DNA of 64,000 nucleotides from Nocardia salmonicida NBRC 13393 (GTDB lineage: Bacteria > Actinomycetota > Actinomycetes > Mycobacteriales > Mycobacteriaceae). The stretch covers positions 330,828 to 394,827 of the forward strand of contig NZ_BDBR01000009.1 of NCBI RefSeq assembly GCF_001613085.1, given 5' to 3'. Under the pieces are notes generated by a model, which searched no databases, was not told the origin of the DNA, and worked only from the letters and a program-made list of their open reading frames with translations. Below, piece after piece: positions 1-12,077 of the stretch (positions are counted from its first letter, which is position 1; every line of letters starts with the position of its first letter). The translations under genes and the position numbers were made by a program.

Positions 1-3000
1 CGCAGGGCATCGCCGGCACCGGCCTCGCCGCGCAGCGGAATCACCATGAGGTTCAACGGGTACGGCGTCGCGTCGGTGCCCTCGATATCGAGCACTCGCA
101 TGCCCGCGATATCCAGGGCTTGGGACAGCGCCTCGCGATCGATGGGGTAGGACTCGAAAACGGTAAGGGTGTCGAACAATTCGGCCAGACCGACGGCGCG
201 GTGGATGGCGGCGAGGCCGACGTGCTGGTGGTCCATGAGCCGCGCTTGTTCAGCCTGCACGCGTGCGAGCAGATCGGAAACCCTCTCCGACGGATCCAGT
301 GTCACCCGCACCGGCACGGTGTTGATGAACAGCCCGACCATCTCCTCGACCCCGGGCAGTTCCGGCGGCCGACCGGACACCGTGGCGCCGAAGACCACAT
401 CGGTGCGGCCGGTGAGCATGGCCAGCAGCATCGACCAGCCGGCCTGGACCAGGGTGTTCACGGTCGCACCCGCTGCCCTGGCGGCCGACTCGAGGACCGC
501 GACCGTGTCGGCGGACAGATCGTGCGAGAGCATCCCGGTCTCGGTCGACTCGATCCCCGCGAGCGTGGGGACGGCTCGGGTCGGCGTGTCGATCCCGGAG
601 AGGGCCAGTTTCCACGCGTCCAGCGAGGCTTGGGCGTCCTGGTCTTCGAGCCAGGACAGGAATTCGCGGTAGGACCGGGCGGGCGGCAACATCGACGCGT
701 CGCCCGCGGTGACATACAGGGTGAGCAGTTCCCGAACCAGCAGCGGTGTCGACCAACCGTCGAGCACCAGATGGTGATTGGTCATCACGAGCCGGAAGTG
801 CTCCGGGGCGGTCCTGATCAGCGTGAAGCGCAGCAGCGGGGGATTGGTCAGGTCGAAGCGGGTCAGCGCGTCGAGTTCGATCACCCGGTCGAGTTCGCGC
901 GCTCGCTGCTCGTCGTCGGCGATCTCGGTGAGATCGATGTCGTGCCAGCGGATCTCGGCCGAAGACAGGACCAGTTGGCGGGGTCCGTCGTCGGTCTCGA
1001 CGAAGGCCACGCGCAGATTCTCGTGCCGATCGATCAGCGCCTGTGCCGCGCCGCGCAGCCGGGTGGCGTCGACCGTGCCAGCCAGGGTGAGCAGCGATTG
1101 GACCGTGTAGCCGTCGGCGGTGTCGGAGTCGTAGAGCGCGTGGAAGAGTAGGCCGTATTGCAGCGGTGACAGCGGCCAGACATCGGTGAGCTTCGGGTAG
1201 GTGTGCTCCCAGCGTTCGATCTGTGGCTGATCGACCATGACGAGCTCGAAGTCCGAGGGGGTACGGCCGCCCGCGTCGCCGGATCCGGCGTGGGTGACCA
1301 GCGCGCGCAGGGCCTGCGACCACAGCTCGGCCAACTCGCGCACCTCGGCCTCATCGAGCAACCTGCTCGCGTAGGCCCAGGTGACCTCCAATCCGGCATC
1401 GGTGAGCACCGCGTTGATATCGACGACAGCGGCCAGCGGCGCGCGGTCGTCGTTGGTCGCGGCGAAGCGTTGCGGTACCCAGGGATCGCTGCCGGTCACC
1501 GCCCTACCGAGATAGTTGAAGCTCAGCTGGGGTGTCGGCGCGTCCGCCAGCGCCGCGGCGGTCTCGTCGTCGAGATAGCGCAGCAGGCCGAAGCCGACAC
1601 CGCGATCGGGGACCGACCGCAACTGCTCCTTGGTCACCTTGATCGCCGAACCCGCCGCGCGTCCACCGGCGAACGCGTCGCCGAGATCGATCTCGGTCAG
1701 GTCGAGCGCGACCGGATACACGCTGGTGAACCAGCCGACGGTGCGCGCGACATCGGCGCCGGGCAGCAGGGATTCACTGCGGCCGTGGCCCTCCAGCGTC
1801 AGCAGGGCGCCGGTGCGTTCGCGCCACCGGCACACGGCCATGGCGAGCGCCGCGAGGAGCACTTCGTCCGCGCCGCAATGGAATTGCTCGGGCACCGCGT
1901 GCAGCACGGTGTGTGCGAGGTCGGCCGGCACCGTCGTCTGCCATTGCGCCATGGTGGTGACCACGTCGACGGCCGGATCGAAGGTGGCGGGCTGTGAGGC
2001 GAGGGCGAAGGACGGATCGGGTGTGGCCAGGATTCGCTGCCAGATCGGCAGTTCGTCGATGCGCGAGGCGGCGTTCTCGACCTGGCCGTGCGCCCAGCGG
2101 CGGAAGGAGGTGCCGACGGGGTCGAGTGCGCCGCCGAAGGCCGCGGTGGCCAAGTCCGGCAGCAGGATTCGCCACGAGACGCCATCGGTGACCAGGTGGT
2201 GCAGGACCAGCCAGCACAGTGGGTCGGCGTCGGCGCGTTCGATCATGACGAATCGGGCAACAGCGCCCACGGTGGGATCCAGGCGATCCGCGGCATCCTG
2301 GAGGGCCCGGTCGACCCTGTCGTCGGTGTCGGCTCGGACCACGTCGATCAGCGTCGCGGCGTCGACCGAACCACGTTCGGCGACAATCCATTCCCAGCCA
2401 TCAGACGTTCGGCGCAGCGACGAACGGAGCAGATCGTGGTGTTCGAGCAGGACCTGTAGCGCCGCGGCGAGCCTCGGGCGGTCGAAGTCGGCGGGCAGCC
2501 CGATGAGCACGGCCTGCCCGTAGCGACCCCAGGTGTCGCCGTGCTCGACCATCGCGTGCACGATCGGGGTGAGCTCCACCGCGCCGACGCCGCCACCCGG
2601 CAGTTCGTCCACCACCACGACCTCGGTCTCGTCCGCGACCGCGGCCAGCGCGGCGACCGTCTTGCGTTCGAAGACATCGCGGGCGCTGAACGAGATACCG
2701 GCGGCCTTCGCGCGCGAGACCAGCTGGATGGAAACGATGCTGTCGCCACCGAGGGCGAAGAAACTCTCGTCGACCCCGACGGTGTCGAGTCCGAGTACTT
2801 CGGCGAACAGGGCTGCCAGAGTCTGCTCGCGCGGCGTGGACGGCGCGCGGCTCGTGACGGTGCGGGCGGTGAAATCCGGTGCGGGCAAGGCCTTTCGGTC
2901 CACCTTGCCGAGGGGGGTGAGCGGAACCTCGTCGAGAACCATCACCACGGCGGGCACCATGTAGGCCGGAAGACGTTCACCGACAGCGGCTTTCACCGCT

Positions 3001-5726
3001 TCGGGATGGACCTCGGCGCCCGGCTCGGTCGTGAGGTAGGAGACGAGCGCGGTCGCGCCGGTGGCGGTCTCGACGCCGAGGGTGATCGCGAAATCGATCT
3101 CGGGAAGTCGCTGCAACGCGGCGTCGATCTCGCCCAGCTCGATCCGGTAGCCGCGCACCTTCACCTGGAAGTCGCTGCGGCCCTGGTATTCCAGGGTGAA
3201 TCGCCGGTCGCGGTCGGTCCACCGCACCAGATCGCCGGTGCGATACATCCGCTCGCCGGGCGCGTGCGGGTTCGCGACGAACCGGCTCGCGGCCAAGCCG
3301 CTGCGCCGGTGGTAGCCACGCGCGACGCCCGGCCCGGCGAGATACAGCTCGCCCACGGTTCCCGCGGGGACCGGTCGCAGCCAGGAGTCGAGCACCAGAC
3401 CCGACACGCCACGGACGAGGCTGCCGATCGTCACCGGGGCGCCGGGGACCAGCGGTTCGGTCAGGGTCGTGGTGACGGTGGTTTCGGTGGGGCCGTAGCC
3501 GTTGATCAGGGCGCGCCCTGCCCACTTCGACACCAGCTCCGGCGGGCAGGCGTCGCCGCCGACGACGATCGTGCGCAGATCGGGCAGGGTCGCCGGGTCC
3601 AGGGAACCGACGACGGCCGGGGTGACATTGAGATGGGTGACGCGATGCGTGCGCAACACCTGCGCCATGTCCTCACCCGCGTACGCCGACGGCGGGACCA
3701 CCGCGAGGGTGGCACCGGCCGCCAGGGTCACCAGGATCTCCTCGACGGAGATATCGAAGCTCGGCGACACCGCGTGGGCGACGACGGAGTCGGCGTCGAC
3801 GCCGAATCCGGCCCCCGAACTCGCGGCGAGATTCGCCAGGCCGCGATGCGAGACCAGGACGCCCTTGGGCAGCCCGGTCGACCCGGAGGTGTAGATGATG
3901 TAGGCGACCTGATCGAGCCCGATCGCGGCGGTTCGCTCGGCATCGGTGATCGGGGCGACGTCCTGTGCGGCGAGGTCCGCGACAGTGGTTTCGGCGTCGA
4001 GTGCGAGCCAATCGACCTTGTCGGGCAGGGACTTACGGACCTGGGTGACGGTCAAGCCGGTGACGACACCGCTGTCGTCGATCATGTGCTCGATCCGGTC
4101 ATCGGGATAGGTCGGATCGATCGGGACGAACGGCGCGCCCGTCTTGGCCACCGCGATCGTGGCGAGCACCGATTCCGCGGAGCGCGGAATAGACAGCGCG
4201 ACACCGTGTTCGGGGCCGGCGCCCGCGGCGATCAGCAGGCGGGCCAGGCGATTCGTGTACTCGTCTACTTCGCGGTAGCTCAGGGTGTCGTCGGCACCCC
4301 AGCGCAGGGCGACAGCGTCCGGATCGATCGCGGCGCCCGCGGCGAGGATCTCGGGCAGGGTCTTCGGCTCGACCCCGGCCGGGCCACGCGCGGGCACCGA
4401 GGCCGCCTGCTCGGCGGCCGAGAGGACCGGCACCGTCGACAGTGGGGCATCGGGTCCCGCGACGAGAAATCGGTGCAGGAACATCAGGAAGCGAGCGTGG
4501 TGGGCCGCCAGCTCGGCGTCGCTGTAGAGATTGCCGTTGCCCTGTAGATCGATGTGGGTGCTCTCGCCGCCCACGCCGGGGTACAGGTTGACGAACAGGT
4601 CGTCGATCAGGCCCGAGGTGAGCACATTGAGCCGTCCGACCACCGGGCCGAGCGCGATCCTGGTGTCCACCATCATCAGATTCACGGCAGGACCGAACGA
4701 CGCCGCCTCGTCCATCGCCCAGCCGAGATCGCGGACGATGTCCTCCTGGCGATATCGCTGACGCCGCAACGCGCCGGTCAGTTCGGCCTGCACCGCCAGG
4801 ATCGCCGCGCCGACGGTCGTCGTGGGATCGAGGGTGACCCGCAGCGGCACGACATTGGCGAGCATGCCGCCCGAACGGCGCAGGGTCGCCGAGGTCCGCG
4901 CGGACACCGGCAGGCTCAAGACCACCTCCGGTGCGCCGGTCATCGCGGCGAGATAGGCGCCGAACGCGGCGACCACCGTGGGCGCGACGCCCGAGTTCAC
5001 CGCGGCGGCAACGGAATCCAGCAGGGCGGTCGTCTCCGCGGGCAGGGCGCCCGAGACCCGGTTGGGGTGGCCGTCGACCTCGGCGTCACGGCCGGCGAGG
5101 GTAACCGGATCGGCCAGGTCGGCCAGGTGGTCGCGCCAGTACTCGCGGTCGGTCGCGAAGCGGGTCGAGGTCCGGTAGGCCAGATCGGCTTCGACGATCT
5201 TCTGCAACGGCTCGGCTTTGGTCGGCGGCGGCTCGCGGCCGTCGAAGGCGGCGTTGTAGAGCTCGCCGGTGCGCTGGACGAGGGCGAGCGCGCCCATCCC
5301 GTCCAACACGATGTGGTGCATGCGCGCGTACCAGAACCAGCGGTCCTCGGCGACCCGCAGCATGGCGAGGCGGACCAATCGGTCGCGCATCACGTCCAGC
5401 GGTGCGGTGTACTCGGCCCGCATCCAGGCGTGCGCGGCGGCTTCCGGGTCGGGGCGGTCGCGCAGATCCACTCGGGCGATCTCGTCGTCGAGGGACAGGT
5501 CGACGATCTGATGTGGCCGGCCGTCGACGTCGACCAGTCGCAGGTAGCCGGTGCCGAACTCACGGCCGGTCTGCCGGACCGCCTCGGTGAGCAGCGTGTG
5601 GTCGATCTCGCCGGACAATTCGACGTATTGGGCGATGGAGATGGGCGTATCGCCCGCGATGTGCTGGGCGAACCAGATGCCGCGCTGGGCGGCGGACAGC
5701 GGAAAAGGGCCTTCTGGTGCGATCAT
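1..5726 (-). CDS. Non-ribosomal peptide synthetase, N-terminal part (C-A-T-E-C...), cut by window start
   Basis: The reverse frame is open from the ATG at 5726 to the window edge (about 1,908 codons, no stop). Domains in order: condensation with HHIVLDG near residue 136; adenylation with [14 protein letters not shown] near 610-625 and GYGPTETT; carrier domain with LGGDS, phosphopantetheine Ser near 993; epimerization with [11 protein letters not shown] near 1180; then the start of a second condensation domain with NHHLVLDG near 1650. Module 1 should therefore load an amino acid and epimerise it to the D form before transfer to module 2. My hand alignment to GrsA gives the specificity residues D-I-E-N-V-G-G-V-T-K, which I cannot assign to a substrate. 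A condensation domain at the very N-terminus means the protein accepts an acyl or peptidyl donor from elsewhere. The start has only a weak GCAGG ribosome binding site, but a stop lies upstream in frame. Confidence 0.95.
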   Translation of the reverse strand, partial: MIAPEGPFPLSAAQRGIWFAQHIAGDTPISIAQYVELSGEIDHTLLTEAVRQTGREFGTGYLRLVDVDGRPHQIVDLSLDDEIARVDLRDRPDPEAAAHAWMRAEYTAPLDVMRDRLVRLAMLRVAEDRWFWYARMHHIVLDGMGALALVQRTGELYNAAFDGREPPPTKAEPLQKIVEADLAYRTSTRFATDREYWRDHLADLADPVTLAGRDAEVDGHPNRVSGALPAETTALLDSVAAAVNSGVAPTVVAAFGAYLAAMTGAPEVVLSLPVSARTSATLRRSGGMLANVVPLRVTLDPTTTVGAAILAVQAELTGALRRQRYRQEDIVRDLGWAMDEAASFGPAVNLMMVDTRIALGPVVGRLNVLTSGLIDDLFVNLYPGVGGESTHIDLQGNGNLYSDAELAAHHARFLMFLHRFLVAGPDAPLSTVPVLSAAEQAASVPARGPAGVEPKTLPEILAAGAAIDPDAVALRWGADDTLSYREVDEYTNRLARLLIAAGAGPEHGVALSIPRSAESVLATIAVAKTGAPFVPIDPTYPDDRIEHMIDDSGVVTGLTVTQVRKSLPDKVDWLALDAETTVADLAAQDVAPITDAERTAAIGLDQVAYIIYTSGSTGLPKGVLVSHRGLANLAASSGAGFGVDADSVVAHAVSPSFDISVEEILVTLAAGATLAVVPPSAYAGEDMAQVLRTHRVTHLNVTPAVVGSLDPATLPDLRTIVVGGDACPPELVSKWAGRALINGYGPTETTVTTTLTEPLVPGAPVTIGSLVRGVSGLVLDSWLRPVPAGTVGELYLAGPGVARGYHRRSGLAASRFVANPHAPGERMYRTGDLVRWTDRDRRFTLEYQGRSDFQVKVRGYRIELGEIDAALQRLPEIDFAITLGVETATGATALVSYLTTEPGAEVHPEAVKAAVGERLPAYMVPAVVMVLDEVPLTPLGKVDRKALPAPDFTARTVTSRAPSTPREQTLAALFAEVLGLDTVGVDESFFALGGDSIVSIQLVSRAKAAGISFSARDVFERKTVAALAAVADETEVVVVDELPGGGVGAVELTPIVHAMVEHGDTWGRYGQAVLIGLPADFDRPRLAAALQVLLEHHDLLRSSLRRTSDGWEWIVAERGSVDAATLIDVVRADTDDRVDRALQDAADRLDPTVGAVARFVMIERADADPLCWLVLHHLVTDGVSWRILLPDLATAAFGGALDPVGTSFRRWAHGQVENAASRIDELPIWQRILATPDPSFALASQPATFDPAVDVVTTMAQWQTTVPADLAHTVLHAVPEQFHCGADEVLLAALAMAVCRWRERTGALLTLEGHGRSESLLPGADVARTVGWFTSVYPVALDLTEIDLGDAFAGGRAAGSAIKVTKEQLRSVPDRGVGFGLLRYLDDETAAALADAPTPQLSFNYLGRAVTGSDPWVPQRFAATNDDRAPLAAVVDINAVLTDAGLEVTWAYASRLLDEAEVRELAELWSQALRALVTHAGSGDAGGRTPSDFELVMVDQPQIERWEHTYPKLTDVWPLSPLQYGLLFHALYDSDTADGYTVQSLLTLAGTVDATRLRGAAQALIDRHENLRVAFVETDDGPRQLVLSSAEIRWHDIDLTEIADDEQRARELDRVIELDALTRFDLTNPPLLRFTLIRTAPEHFRLVMTNHHLVLDGWSTPLLVRELLTLYVTAGDASMLPPARSYREFLSWLEDQDAQASLDAWKLALSGIDTPTRAVPTLAGIESTETGMLSHDLSADTVAVLESAARAAGATVNTLVQAGWSMLLAMLTGRTDVVFGATVSGRPPELPGVEEMVGLFINTVPVRVTLDPSERVSDLLARVQAEQARLMDHQHVGLAAIHRAVGLAELFDTLTVFESYPIDREALSQALDIAGMRVLDIEGTDATPYPLNLMVIPLRGEAGAGDAL

Positions 5727-5869
5727 GAGCGAACCTGCGTTCTCATGTCTCGAGCTCGGTGTTCACGATGTGTCCCGACCGTCGCGTAGCTACCTGGGTG
5801 GTAGTACTCGCCGTTGCGTACTGCGCTCTATGTTCATTCTGAACCAGCGCGGACCACATCGGAATGGGT
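5727..5869. promoter_or_regulatory. Leader region upstream of the left NRPS, with small inverted repeats
   Basis: This 143-bp gap between the small adenylation-fragment gene and the NRPS holds three short dyads: GTTC/GAAC (5832-5844), AGTAC/GTACT around 5801-5820, and CTACC/GGTAG around 5788-5802. They could be operators or parts of a promoter for the NRPS. I find no match to the actinobacterial iron box (TTAGGTTAGGCTAACC type) that would mark a siderophore gene. Function is inferred only from position. Confidence 0.3.
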
Positions 5870-6280
5870 TCAGGAGACTGCGGCCAGTTCGGTGGCCGCC
5901 AGCGGCGCGTCGGAACTGACCAGATAGCGCTGCAGGGTCGAGCGATCGTCGAGCACCAGCCAGTTGCCGCTGTCGGCGAACTGGGCCCGATCGGCCTTGG
6001 TGGTGATCCCGAAACCGGTCGCGGCACCCTGGGCAGGCGACACCGGGATCGCACCGATCTTGCGCACCGCGGCCTCGGCGACGACCGCCTCGATCCGGGG
6101 ACCGACCGCGACGGAGATCCGGTCGCCCGCCTCGGCGCCGCGACCGAGCAGCACGCGGGCCAGGCGGTTCGCCCAACGATCCAGATCGGCGTCGGCGAGC
6201 TGCCCCGCGACGATCGGCGCGTCGGAACGGCGACGCAGCTGGATGACGTTGTCGGCGGGTGCGGTGACCACGGTGCTCAT
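5870..6280 (-). CDS. Stand-alone N-terminal fragment of an adenylation (AMP-binding) domain
   Basis: The product has 136 residues. Residues about 30-85 (DLDRWANRLARVLLGRG, GDRISVAVGPRIEAVVAEAA, KIGAIPVSP) match the A1-A2 region of NRPS adenylation domains. The ATP-binding SGSTG loop, the YGPTE motif and the catalytic lysine segment are all absent, so it cannot be an active enzyme by itself. It has a good ribosome binding site (AAGGGG, 8 nt before ATG 6280), an intact frame and a natural stop, and lies just upstream of an NRPS on the same strand. It may be a maintained accessory or regulatory protein, or a decayed remnant of a larger gene. I do not know which. Confidence 0.7.
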   Translation of the reverse strand: MSTVVTAPADNVIQLRRRSDAPIVAGQLADADLDRWANRLARVLLGRGAEAGDRISVAVGPRIEAVVAEAAVRKIGAIPVSPAQGAATGFGITTKADRAQFADSGNWLVLDDRSTLQRYLVSSDAPLAATELAAVS

Positions 6281-6424
6281 CGGATTCCCCTTGAAGGCTT
6301 GTCGGCGGGTGTTTTTGCTACACCTCTAATCTCGTCTTCGAGAGGGGAACCCGACAGCAACCCCAGCGTTGGTGGGCCGACTCCAAGGGGGACCGATTAC
6401 CACCCCTAGGGGGTCGAACCTCGG
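6281..6424. promoter_or_regulatory. Intergenic region with CCCCTAGGGG palindrome
   Basis: This is the gap between the VOC gene stop and the start of the adenylation-fragment gene, both on the minus strand. It contains a perfect 10-bp palindrome CCCCTAGGGG at 6403-6412. No T-run follows it, so a simple terminator is unlikely. The region should hold the promoter of the fragment gene and possibly of the NRPS behind it. Confidence 0.25.
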
Positions 6425-7228
6425 TCAGCGGGCGTTTCCGCCGATGCTGAAATGCGCGCCCGTGGGGTCGATCAGGCCGGCGAGGCGGCCGTAGGGGGTG
6501 TTCATGGGTTCGAAGGCGACGGTGCCGCCGAGGGCCACCGCGTGCTCGGCGGACTTGTCGACGTCGTCGGCGCCGAAATAGACCGTCCACGAGCCGGGGA
6601 TGCCCTCGGCGAGGTGGCCGCCCGCGTCGAGGACGCCGCCGCCCATGGGCGGGACGGCGTGAATGGTGGTGTAGCGGAAGTCCGCGGTGTCGGCGATCGT
6701 CAGGGTGTCGGCCCAGCCGAAGACGTCGCGGTAGAAGACCAGGGACTCGTCGTAGGCGCGGGTCGTCAGCTCGAACCAGGACGGGACGCCGACATGGTCG
6801 GTCCAGGTGCCGTCGGCGACGATGCCGACCGCTTCGAAGCCGGCGAAGGTGTCGGCCTGCCAGACCCCGACACCGATGCCGCCGACATCGGCGAGCACCG
6901 CCATCGATCCGAGATCGGCGACCGCCATCGGCTCGACGATCACAGTGCCGCCCGCCGCGCTCGTCTTCGCCGTCGTCGCCAGCGCATCGGGGGAGTTCAG
7001 ATAGACGGTCCAGCGGTCGGGATAGGGGTCGCCGGGATCGTCGTGGCGGCCCATCGCGCCCGCCACCGCCCGGCCGTCCTTGCGCAGGGTGGTGTAGCCG
7101 CCGAATTCCTCGCCGCCGCGATCGGCGGTCCAACCGAACAGTTCGCCGTAGAAGGCGATCGCGCGGTCGAGATCGGTGGTGTACAGATCGACCCAGGTGG
7201 GATCACCGGGTTTCGGGGTCAACGACAT
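6425..7228 (-). CDS. VOC family protein with two glyoxalase/bleomycin-resistance-like domains
   Basis: This 267-residue protein contains two tandem VOC modules, at about residues 8-125 and 140-262. Each begins with a typical strand-helix signature (VDLYTTDLDRAIAFYGELFGW and WFELTTRAYDESLVFYRDVFGW, shown as the two halves). Proteins of this architecture are small metalloenzymes or ligand-binding proteins; the substrate cannot be read from the sequence. The start at 7228 is supported by GAGGAGAAG just upstream, whereas the frame continues open to 7339 without such a site. It is divergent from ctaD. Confidence 0.85.
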   Translation of the reverse strand: MSLTPKPGDPTWVDLYTTDLDRAIAFYGELFGWTADRGGEEFGGYTTLRKDGRAVAGAMGRHDDPGDPYPDRWTVYLNSPDALATTAKTSAAGGTVIVEPMAVADLGSMAVLADVGGIGVGVWQADTFAGFEAVGIVADGTWTDHVGVPSWFELTTRAYDESLVFYRDVFGWADTLTIADTADFRYTTIHAVPPMGGGVLDAGGHLAEGIPGSWTVYFGADDVDKSAEHAVALGGTVAFEPMNTPYGRLAGLIDPTGAHFSIGGNAR

Positions 7229-7526
7229 GACTTCTCCTCGGCTGAAGGGGGAGCTCGATCGAGACGCTGGCACGTTCGTGTGTCGGCATCGATCATGACG
7301 CGCCGACCGCCGAAAAGTCATCGCCGACAACCATTGCACCCACGCGACCTGCGGAGGAAGATCGGGATCGCGAACTACGGCGCGCCGAATACGACACAGA
7401 GTAGGACCCGCGCGGAATGCTGCGGCAGCACGGTTTACGATTCACTCCAACGCATGTCTGCTGCTGTCCGTCCTTTCAGGCACGGCCGACGCTGCGAGTG
7501 ACGTACAGGCATCTTCAGGAGGATCA
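7229..7526. promoter_or_regulatory. Divergent intergenic region between VOC gene and ctaD
   Basis: This 298-bp region separates two divergent genes and must contain both promoters. I see no convincing small ORF and no strong inverted repeat. AGGAGG at 7518-7523 is the ribosome binding site of ctaD. Confidence 0.4.
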
Positions 7527-9269
7527 GTGACTGCGGTAGAGCCCAGGCCAGTCCCTCAGTTGGAAGCGACTCGACCGTATCCGGCCCGGACCGGGCCGAA
7601 GGGCTCGTTCCTCTACAAGGCGGTCACCACCACCGACCCCAAGGTGCTCGGCACCATGTACCTGGTGACGGCGATCAGCTTCTTCATGATCGGCGGCCTC
7701 ATGGCGCTGCTCATGCGTGGTGAGCTCGCACGTCCGGGTCTGCAGTTCCTCTCGCCCGAACAGTTCAACCAGCTGTTCACCATGCACGGCACGATCATGC
7801 TGCTGTTCTACGCGACGGCGATCGTGTTCGGCTTCGCCAACATCGTCCTGCCGCTGCAGATCGGCGCCCCCGATGTCGCCTTCCCGCGACTGAACGCGTT
7901 CAGCTACTGGCTGTACCTGTTCGGCGCCTCCATGGCGACCGCGGGCTTCGTGACCCCCGGCGGCGCGGCGGACTTCGGCTGGACGGCCTACGTGCCGCTG
8001 AGCGACATCCTGCACTCGCCCGGTGTCGGCACCGACCTGTGGATCCTGGGTCTGGCCGTGTCGGGTCTGGGCACCATCCTCGGTGGCGTCAACATGCTCA
8101 CCACCGTGGTCTGCCTGCGCGCACCCGGTATGACCATGTTCCGCATGCCGATCTTCACCTGGAACATCGCGGTCACCTCCGTGCTGGTGCTGCTCGCGTT
8201 CCCGCTGCTCACCGCGGCGCTGTTCGGTCTGGCCTACGACCGCCACCTGGGCGGTCACATCTACGACCCGGCCACCGGCGGCATCCTGCTCTACCAGCAC
8301 CTGTTCTGGTTCTTCGGCCATCCCGAGGTCTACATCATCGCGCTGCCGTTCTTCGGCATCGTGTCGGAGATCTTCCCGGTGTTCAGCCGTAAGCCGATCT
8401 TCGGTTACACCACGCTGGTCTACGCGACGCTGGGTATCGCGGCGCTGTCGATCGCGGTGTGGGCGCACCACATGTACGCCACCGGCGCGGTGCTGCTGCC
8501 GTACTTCTCCTTCATGACCTTCCTCATCGCGGTCCCGACCGGTGTGAAGTTCTTCAACTGGATCGGCACCATGTGGCGCGGTCAGTTGACGTTCGAGACA
8601 CCGATGCTGTGGTCGATCGGCTTCCTGGTGACCTTCCTCTTCGGTGGTCTGTCGGGCGTCATCCTGGCCTCGCCGCCGCTGGACTTCCAGGTCACCGACT
8701 CGTACTTCGTCGTCGCGCACTTCCACTACGTGCTCTTCGGCACCATCGTGTTCGCGACCTTCGCGGGTATCTACTTCTGGTTCCCGAAGATCACCGGCCG
8801 CATGATGGACGAGCGTCTGGGCAAGTGGCACTTCTGGACCACCTTCGTCGGCTTCCACACCACCTTCCTGGTCCAGCACTGGCTGGGCGCCGAGGGCATG
8901 CCGCGTCGCTACGCCGACTACCTGCCGTCCGACGGTTTCACCACGCTGAACACGATCTCCACGATCGGTGCGTTCATCCTGGGCTCGTCGATGCTGCCGT
9001 TCATCTGGAACGTCTTCAAGAGCTTCCGCTACGGCGAGGTCGTCACGGTCGACGATCCGTGGGGCTACGGCAACTCCCTCGAGTGGGCCACCACTTGCCC
9101 GCCGCCGCGCCACAACTTCTACGAGCTGCCGCGCATCCGGTCCGAGCGTCCCGCGTTCGAGCTGCACTACCCGCACATGGTCGAGCGGATGAAGTCCGAG
9201 GCGCACGTCGGCTGGGGCTCGGGTAAGCACAGCACGCACGTGTCAGAAGGCGCGCTCGCGAAGAAGTAG
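7527..9269 (+). CDS. ctaD: Cytochrome c oxidase subunit I (aa3 type)
   Basis: This 580-residue polytopic membrane protein is the catalytic subunit of the terminal oxidase, which reduces O2 to water and pumps protons. Copper and haem ligands are visible: FFGHPEVY with the crosslinking His-Tyr pair, the WAHHMY histidine pair, and HFHYVLFG with the haem histidines. The start is a GTG with AGGAGG 3 nt upstream. The first ~40 residues are a hydrophilic N-terminus before the first membrane helix. A strong intrinsic terminator follows at once, so the gene is probably a single transcription unit. In M. tuberculosis the same gene (Rv3043c) neighbours serB2, as here. Confidence 0.98.
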   Translation: MTAVEPRPVPQLEATRPYPARTGPKGSFLYKAVTTTDPKVLGTMYLVTAISFFMIGGLMALLMRGELARPGLQFLSPEQFNQLFTMHGTIMLLFYATAIVFGFANIVLPLQIGAPDVAFPRLNAFSYWLYLFGASMATAGFVTPGGAADFGWTAYVPLSDILHSPGVGTDLWILGLAVSGLGTILGGVNMLTTVVCLRAPGMTMFRMPIFTWNIAVTSVLVLLAFPLLTAALFGLAYDRHLGGHIYDPATGGILLYQHLFWFFGHPEVYIIALPFFGIVSEIFPVFSRKPIFGYTTLVYATLGIAALSIAVWAHHMYATGAVLLPYFSFMTFLIAVPTGVKFFNWIGTMWRGQLTFETPMLWSIGFLVTFLFGGLSGVILASPPLDFQVTDSYFVVAHFHYVLFGTIVFATFAGIYFWFPKITGRMMDERLGKWHFWTTFVGFHTTFLVQHWLGAEGMPRRYADYLPSDGFTTLNTISTIGAFILGSSMLPFIWNVFKSFRYGEVVTVDDPWGYGNSLEWATTCPPPRHNFYELPRIRSERPAFELHYPHMVERMKSEAHVGWGSGKHSTHVSEGALAKK

Positions 9270-10580
<1,311 letters not shown>

Positions 10581-10659
10581 CGTCACGCGGAATCGCGACC
10601 TCACCGACGTAGAGTGACCGCACAGGCACGTCGTCACCGCTCGTCATCGGGAGGTTGTT

Positions 10660-11085
10660 GTGCGCAGGTCATTTCTCGTCCTGGTCGCCCTGGCGGGTCT
10701 CGGCGGATTGACGGCCGGATGCGGTGGCGACGAGACCGAACCCTATGACGTCACCCTCCAGCCGACCGCCGTTCCGCAGTCCGCGGTCGAACCGCTGATG
10801 ATCGAGCTGGCCGCCAACGGCAGCACGGTCGTGGCCACGGTGGGCCAGCGCCTGCTGGTGCGTCTGCCGCGAGATCCCGCGTCGACCGGTGAGTGGGGCC
10901 TGGTCAACGTCGAGAAGGGCATTCTGATCCCCGACGGTGGGCCGACCAGTGAGGGCAACGCCACGGTGTGGCCGTTCCGGGCGATCGAGCGGGGCGTGAC
11001 CGCGCTGCAGTTCACCTACGGGCCGTCCAGCGAACCGTCGATCGGCCCCGAGCCGACCTTCATGGTGGATGTCCGGGTGAGCTGA
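10660..11085 (+). CDS. Small lipoprotein resembling chagasin-type (I42) protease inhibitors
   Basis: The product has 141 residues with a signal peptide and lipobox (LTAGC, Cys near 21), so it should be anchored outside the membrane. The mature part (VGQRLLVRLP, then WPFRAIERG, then ALQFTYG) resembles the beta-sandwich of chagasin/amoebiapepsin inhibitors, in which three loops block papain-like proteases. The classic NPTTGY loop is replaced by DPASTGEW. The inhibitor assignment is therefore tentative, while lipoprotein status is clear. GTG start with GGGAGG upstream. It stands between serB and the PTH2 gene and has no counterpart in the mycobacterial block as I remember it. Confidence 0.75.
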   Translation: MRRSFLVLVALAGLGGLTAGCGGDETEPYDVTLQPTAVPQSAVEPLMIELAANGSTVVATVGQRLLVRLPRDPASTGEWGLVNVEKGILIPDGGPTSEGNATVWPFRAIERGVTALQFTYGPSSEPSIGPEPTFMVDVRVS

Positions 11086-11156
11086 ACGCGGTAAGGCCAC
11101 GCCCCCCGCGATTAGGCTGGCGGGCGGACCGGTGTCGATCGAACGGGTGTTGTGGC

Positions 11157-11939
11157 ATGAGTAGTGGGTTGGAAACCGAGGAGCAGGCCGAGGCGACGGT
11201 TCGCGACGAGGCGGCCGAATTCGCCGCTGCGCATGCGGAATTGGCACAGGGCTACGGTGGCATCGGCGACCCCGACGATCCGGCGATGGTGCAGGCGATG
11301 CAGATGGTGTTGCACATTCCCAAGGTCGATCCGCCCGCCCGCAGCGCCCTGCTGGAAGCCGCGGCCGCCGCGGCCGTCGCGGTGTGCCTCGACCCACGGT
11401 CGGGGCCGGGTGGGGAGTGGGAGCCGCGGTATCTCGCGTGGAAGCGGTCGCGGATCAGGAAGGTCGCCCGGCGCGCGCGTGGCGCCCAGTGGGTGGCCGC
11501 GGGTGACGTCGACGGGGTGACTGTCGATGTGGACGGCGCGCAGGCTCGTGCGTTCGTCCCCGGTCCGGTCGGGGAGATCGATCAGCGTGTCCGCAAACTC
11601 CAGATCGGCGGAACCGATCTCGAACACGACGAGCCCGGCCCGGTGGATCCGACGTTGCCGGTTCTGTGGGTGAACGCGGCGTTGAAGATGTCGGTGGGCA
11701 AGGCGGCCGCGCAGGTCGGGCATGCGAGCATGTTGCTGGCGGGTGCGTTGCCGCTGCACGAGGTGGCCGCGTGGGCAGGGCGCGGGTTCCGGTGCGCTGT
11801 GCGCGACGCGGACGAACAGCAGTGGGCGGGTTTGGTGGCCGAGGTGGCGGCGGGTCGTGCGGTGCCTGTGCGCGACGCCGGTTTCACCGAGGTGGCGCCG
11901 GGCTCGATGACGGTGATCGCGGTGCCCTCACGGGAGTGA
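11157..11939 (+). CDS. PTH2-family peptidyl-tRNA hydrolase with N-terminal extension
   Basis: This is a 260-residue protein. The C-terminal ~105 residues are a PTH2 domain: VLWVNAALKMSVGKAAAQ followed by GHASM is the GKxAAQxxHA signature of the family that frees tRNA from prematurely released peptidyl-tRNA. The N-terminal ~155 residues are an Ala/Glu-rich, mostly helical extension not found in the ~120-residue archaeal/eukaryotic enzyme, and its role is unknown. I chose ATG 11157 because the coding pattern starts there; the frame stays open to 10968 but runs over the end of the previous gene. Confidence 0.85.
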   Translation: MSSGLETEEQAEATVRDEAAEFAAAHAELAQGYGGIGDPDDPAMVQAMQMVLHIPKVDPPARSALLEAAAAAAVAVCLDPRSGPGGEWEPRYLAWKRSRIRKVARRARGAQWVAAGDVDGVTVDVDGAQARAFVPGPVGEIDQRVRKLQIGGTDLEHDEPGPVDPTLPVLWVNAALKMSVGKAAAQVGHASMLLAGALPLHEVAAWAGRGFRCAVRDADEQQWAGLVAEVAAGRAVPVRDAGFTEVAPGSMTVIAVPSRE

Positions 11940-12077
11940 TCGCAGCCGCATACCAGACGAATCCGACAGCTACGTTGCGGTTTTCGCGACTCGCCGCGAT
12001 AACGCGGTGTGGCGTGGGTGCCCCGGGGGTATACGTAACGGACAGCTTGGCACGTCGAGGTACAGGGAGGTTCCGCG

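Noticed and set aside
2541..4547. A 668-codon plus-strand open frame opposite the left NRPS
   Set aside because: Gly/Arg/Asp/His-rich nonsense translation with no motif; the reverse frame encodes unmistakable adenylation and condensation domains.
5727..5869. Possible iron-box (IdeR/DtxR) site in front of the left NRPS, which would mark a siderophore
   Set aside because: No sequence close to the TTAGGTTAGGCTAACC pattern is present here or in front of the right NRPS, and no siderophore export or uptake gene is in the window.
7524..9239. A 571-codon open frame on the minus strand opposite ctaD
   Set aside because: It is composed of charged, low-complexity residues (Asp, Arg, Glu, Gln, His) produced by the third-position GC bias of the ctaD codons, has no domain, and lies opposite a clearly conserved gene.
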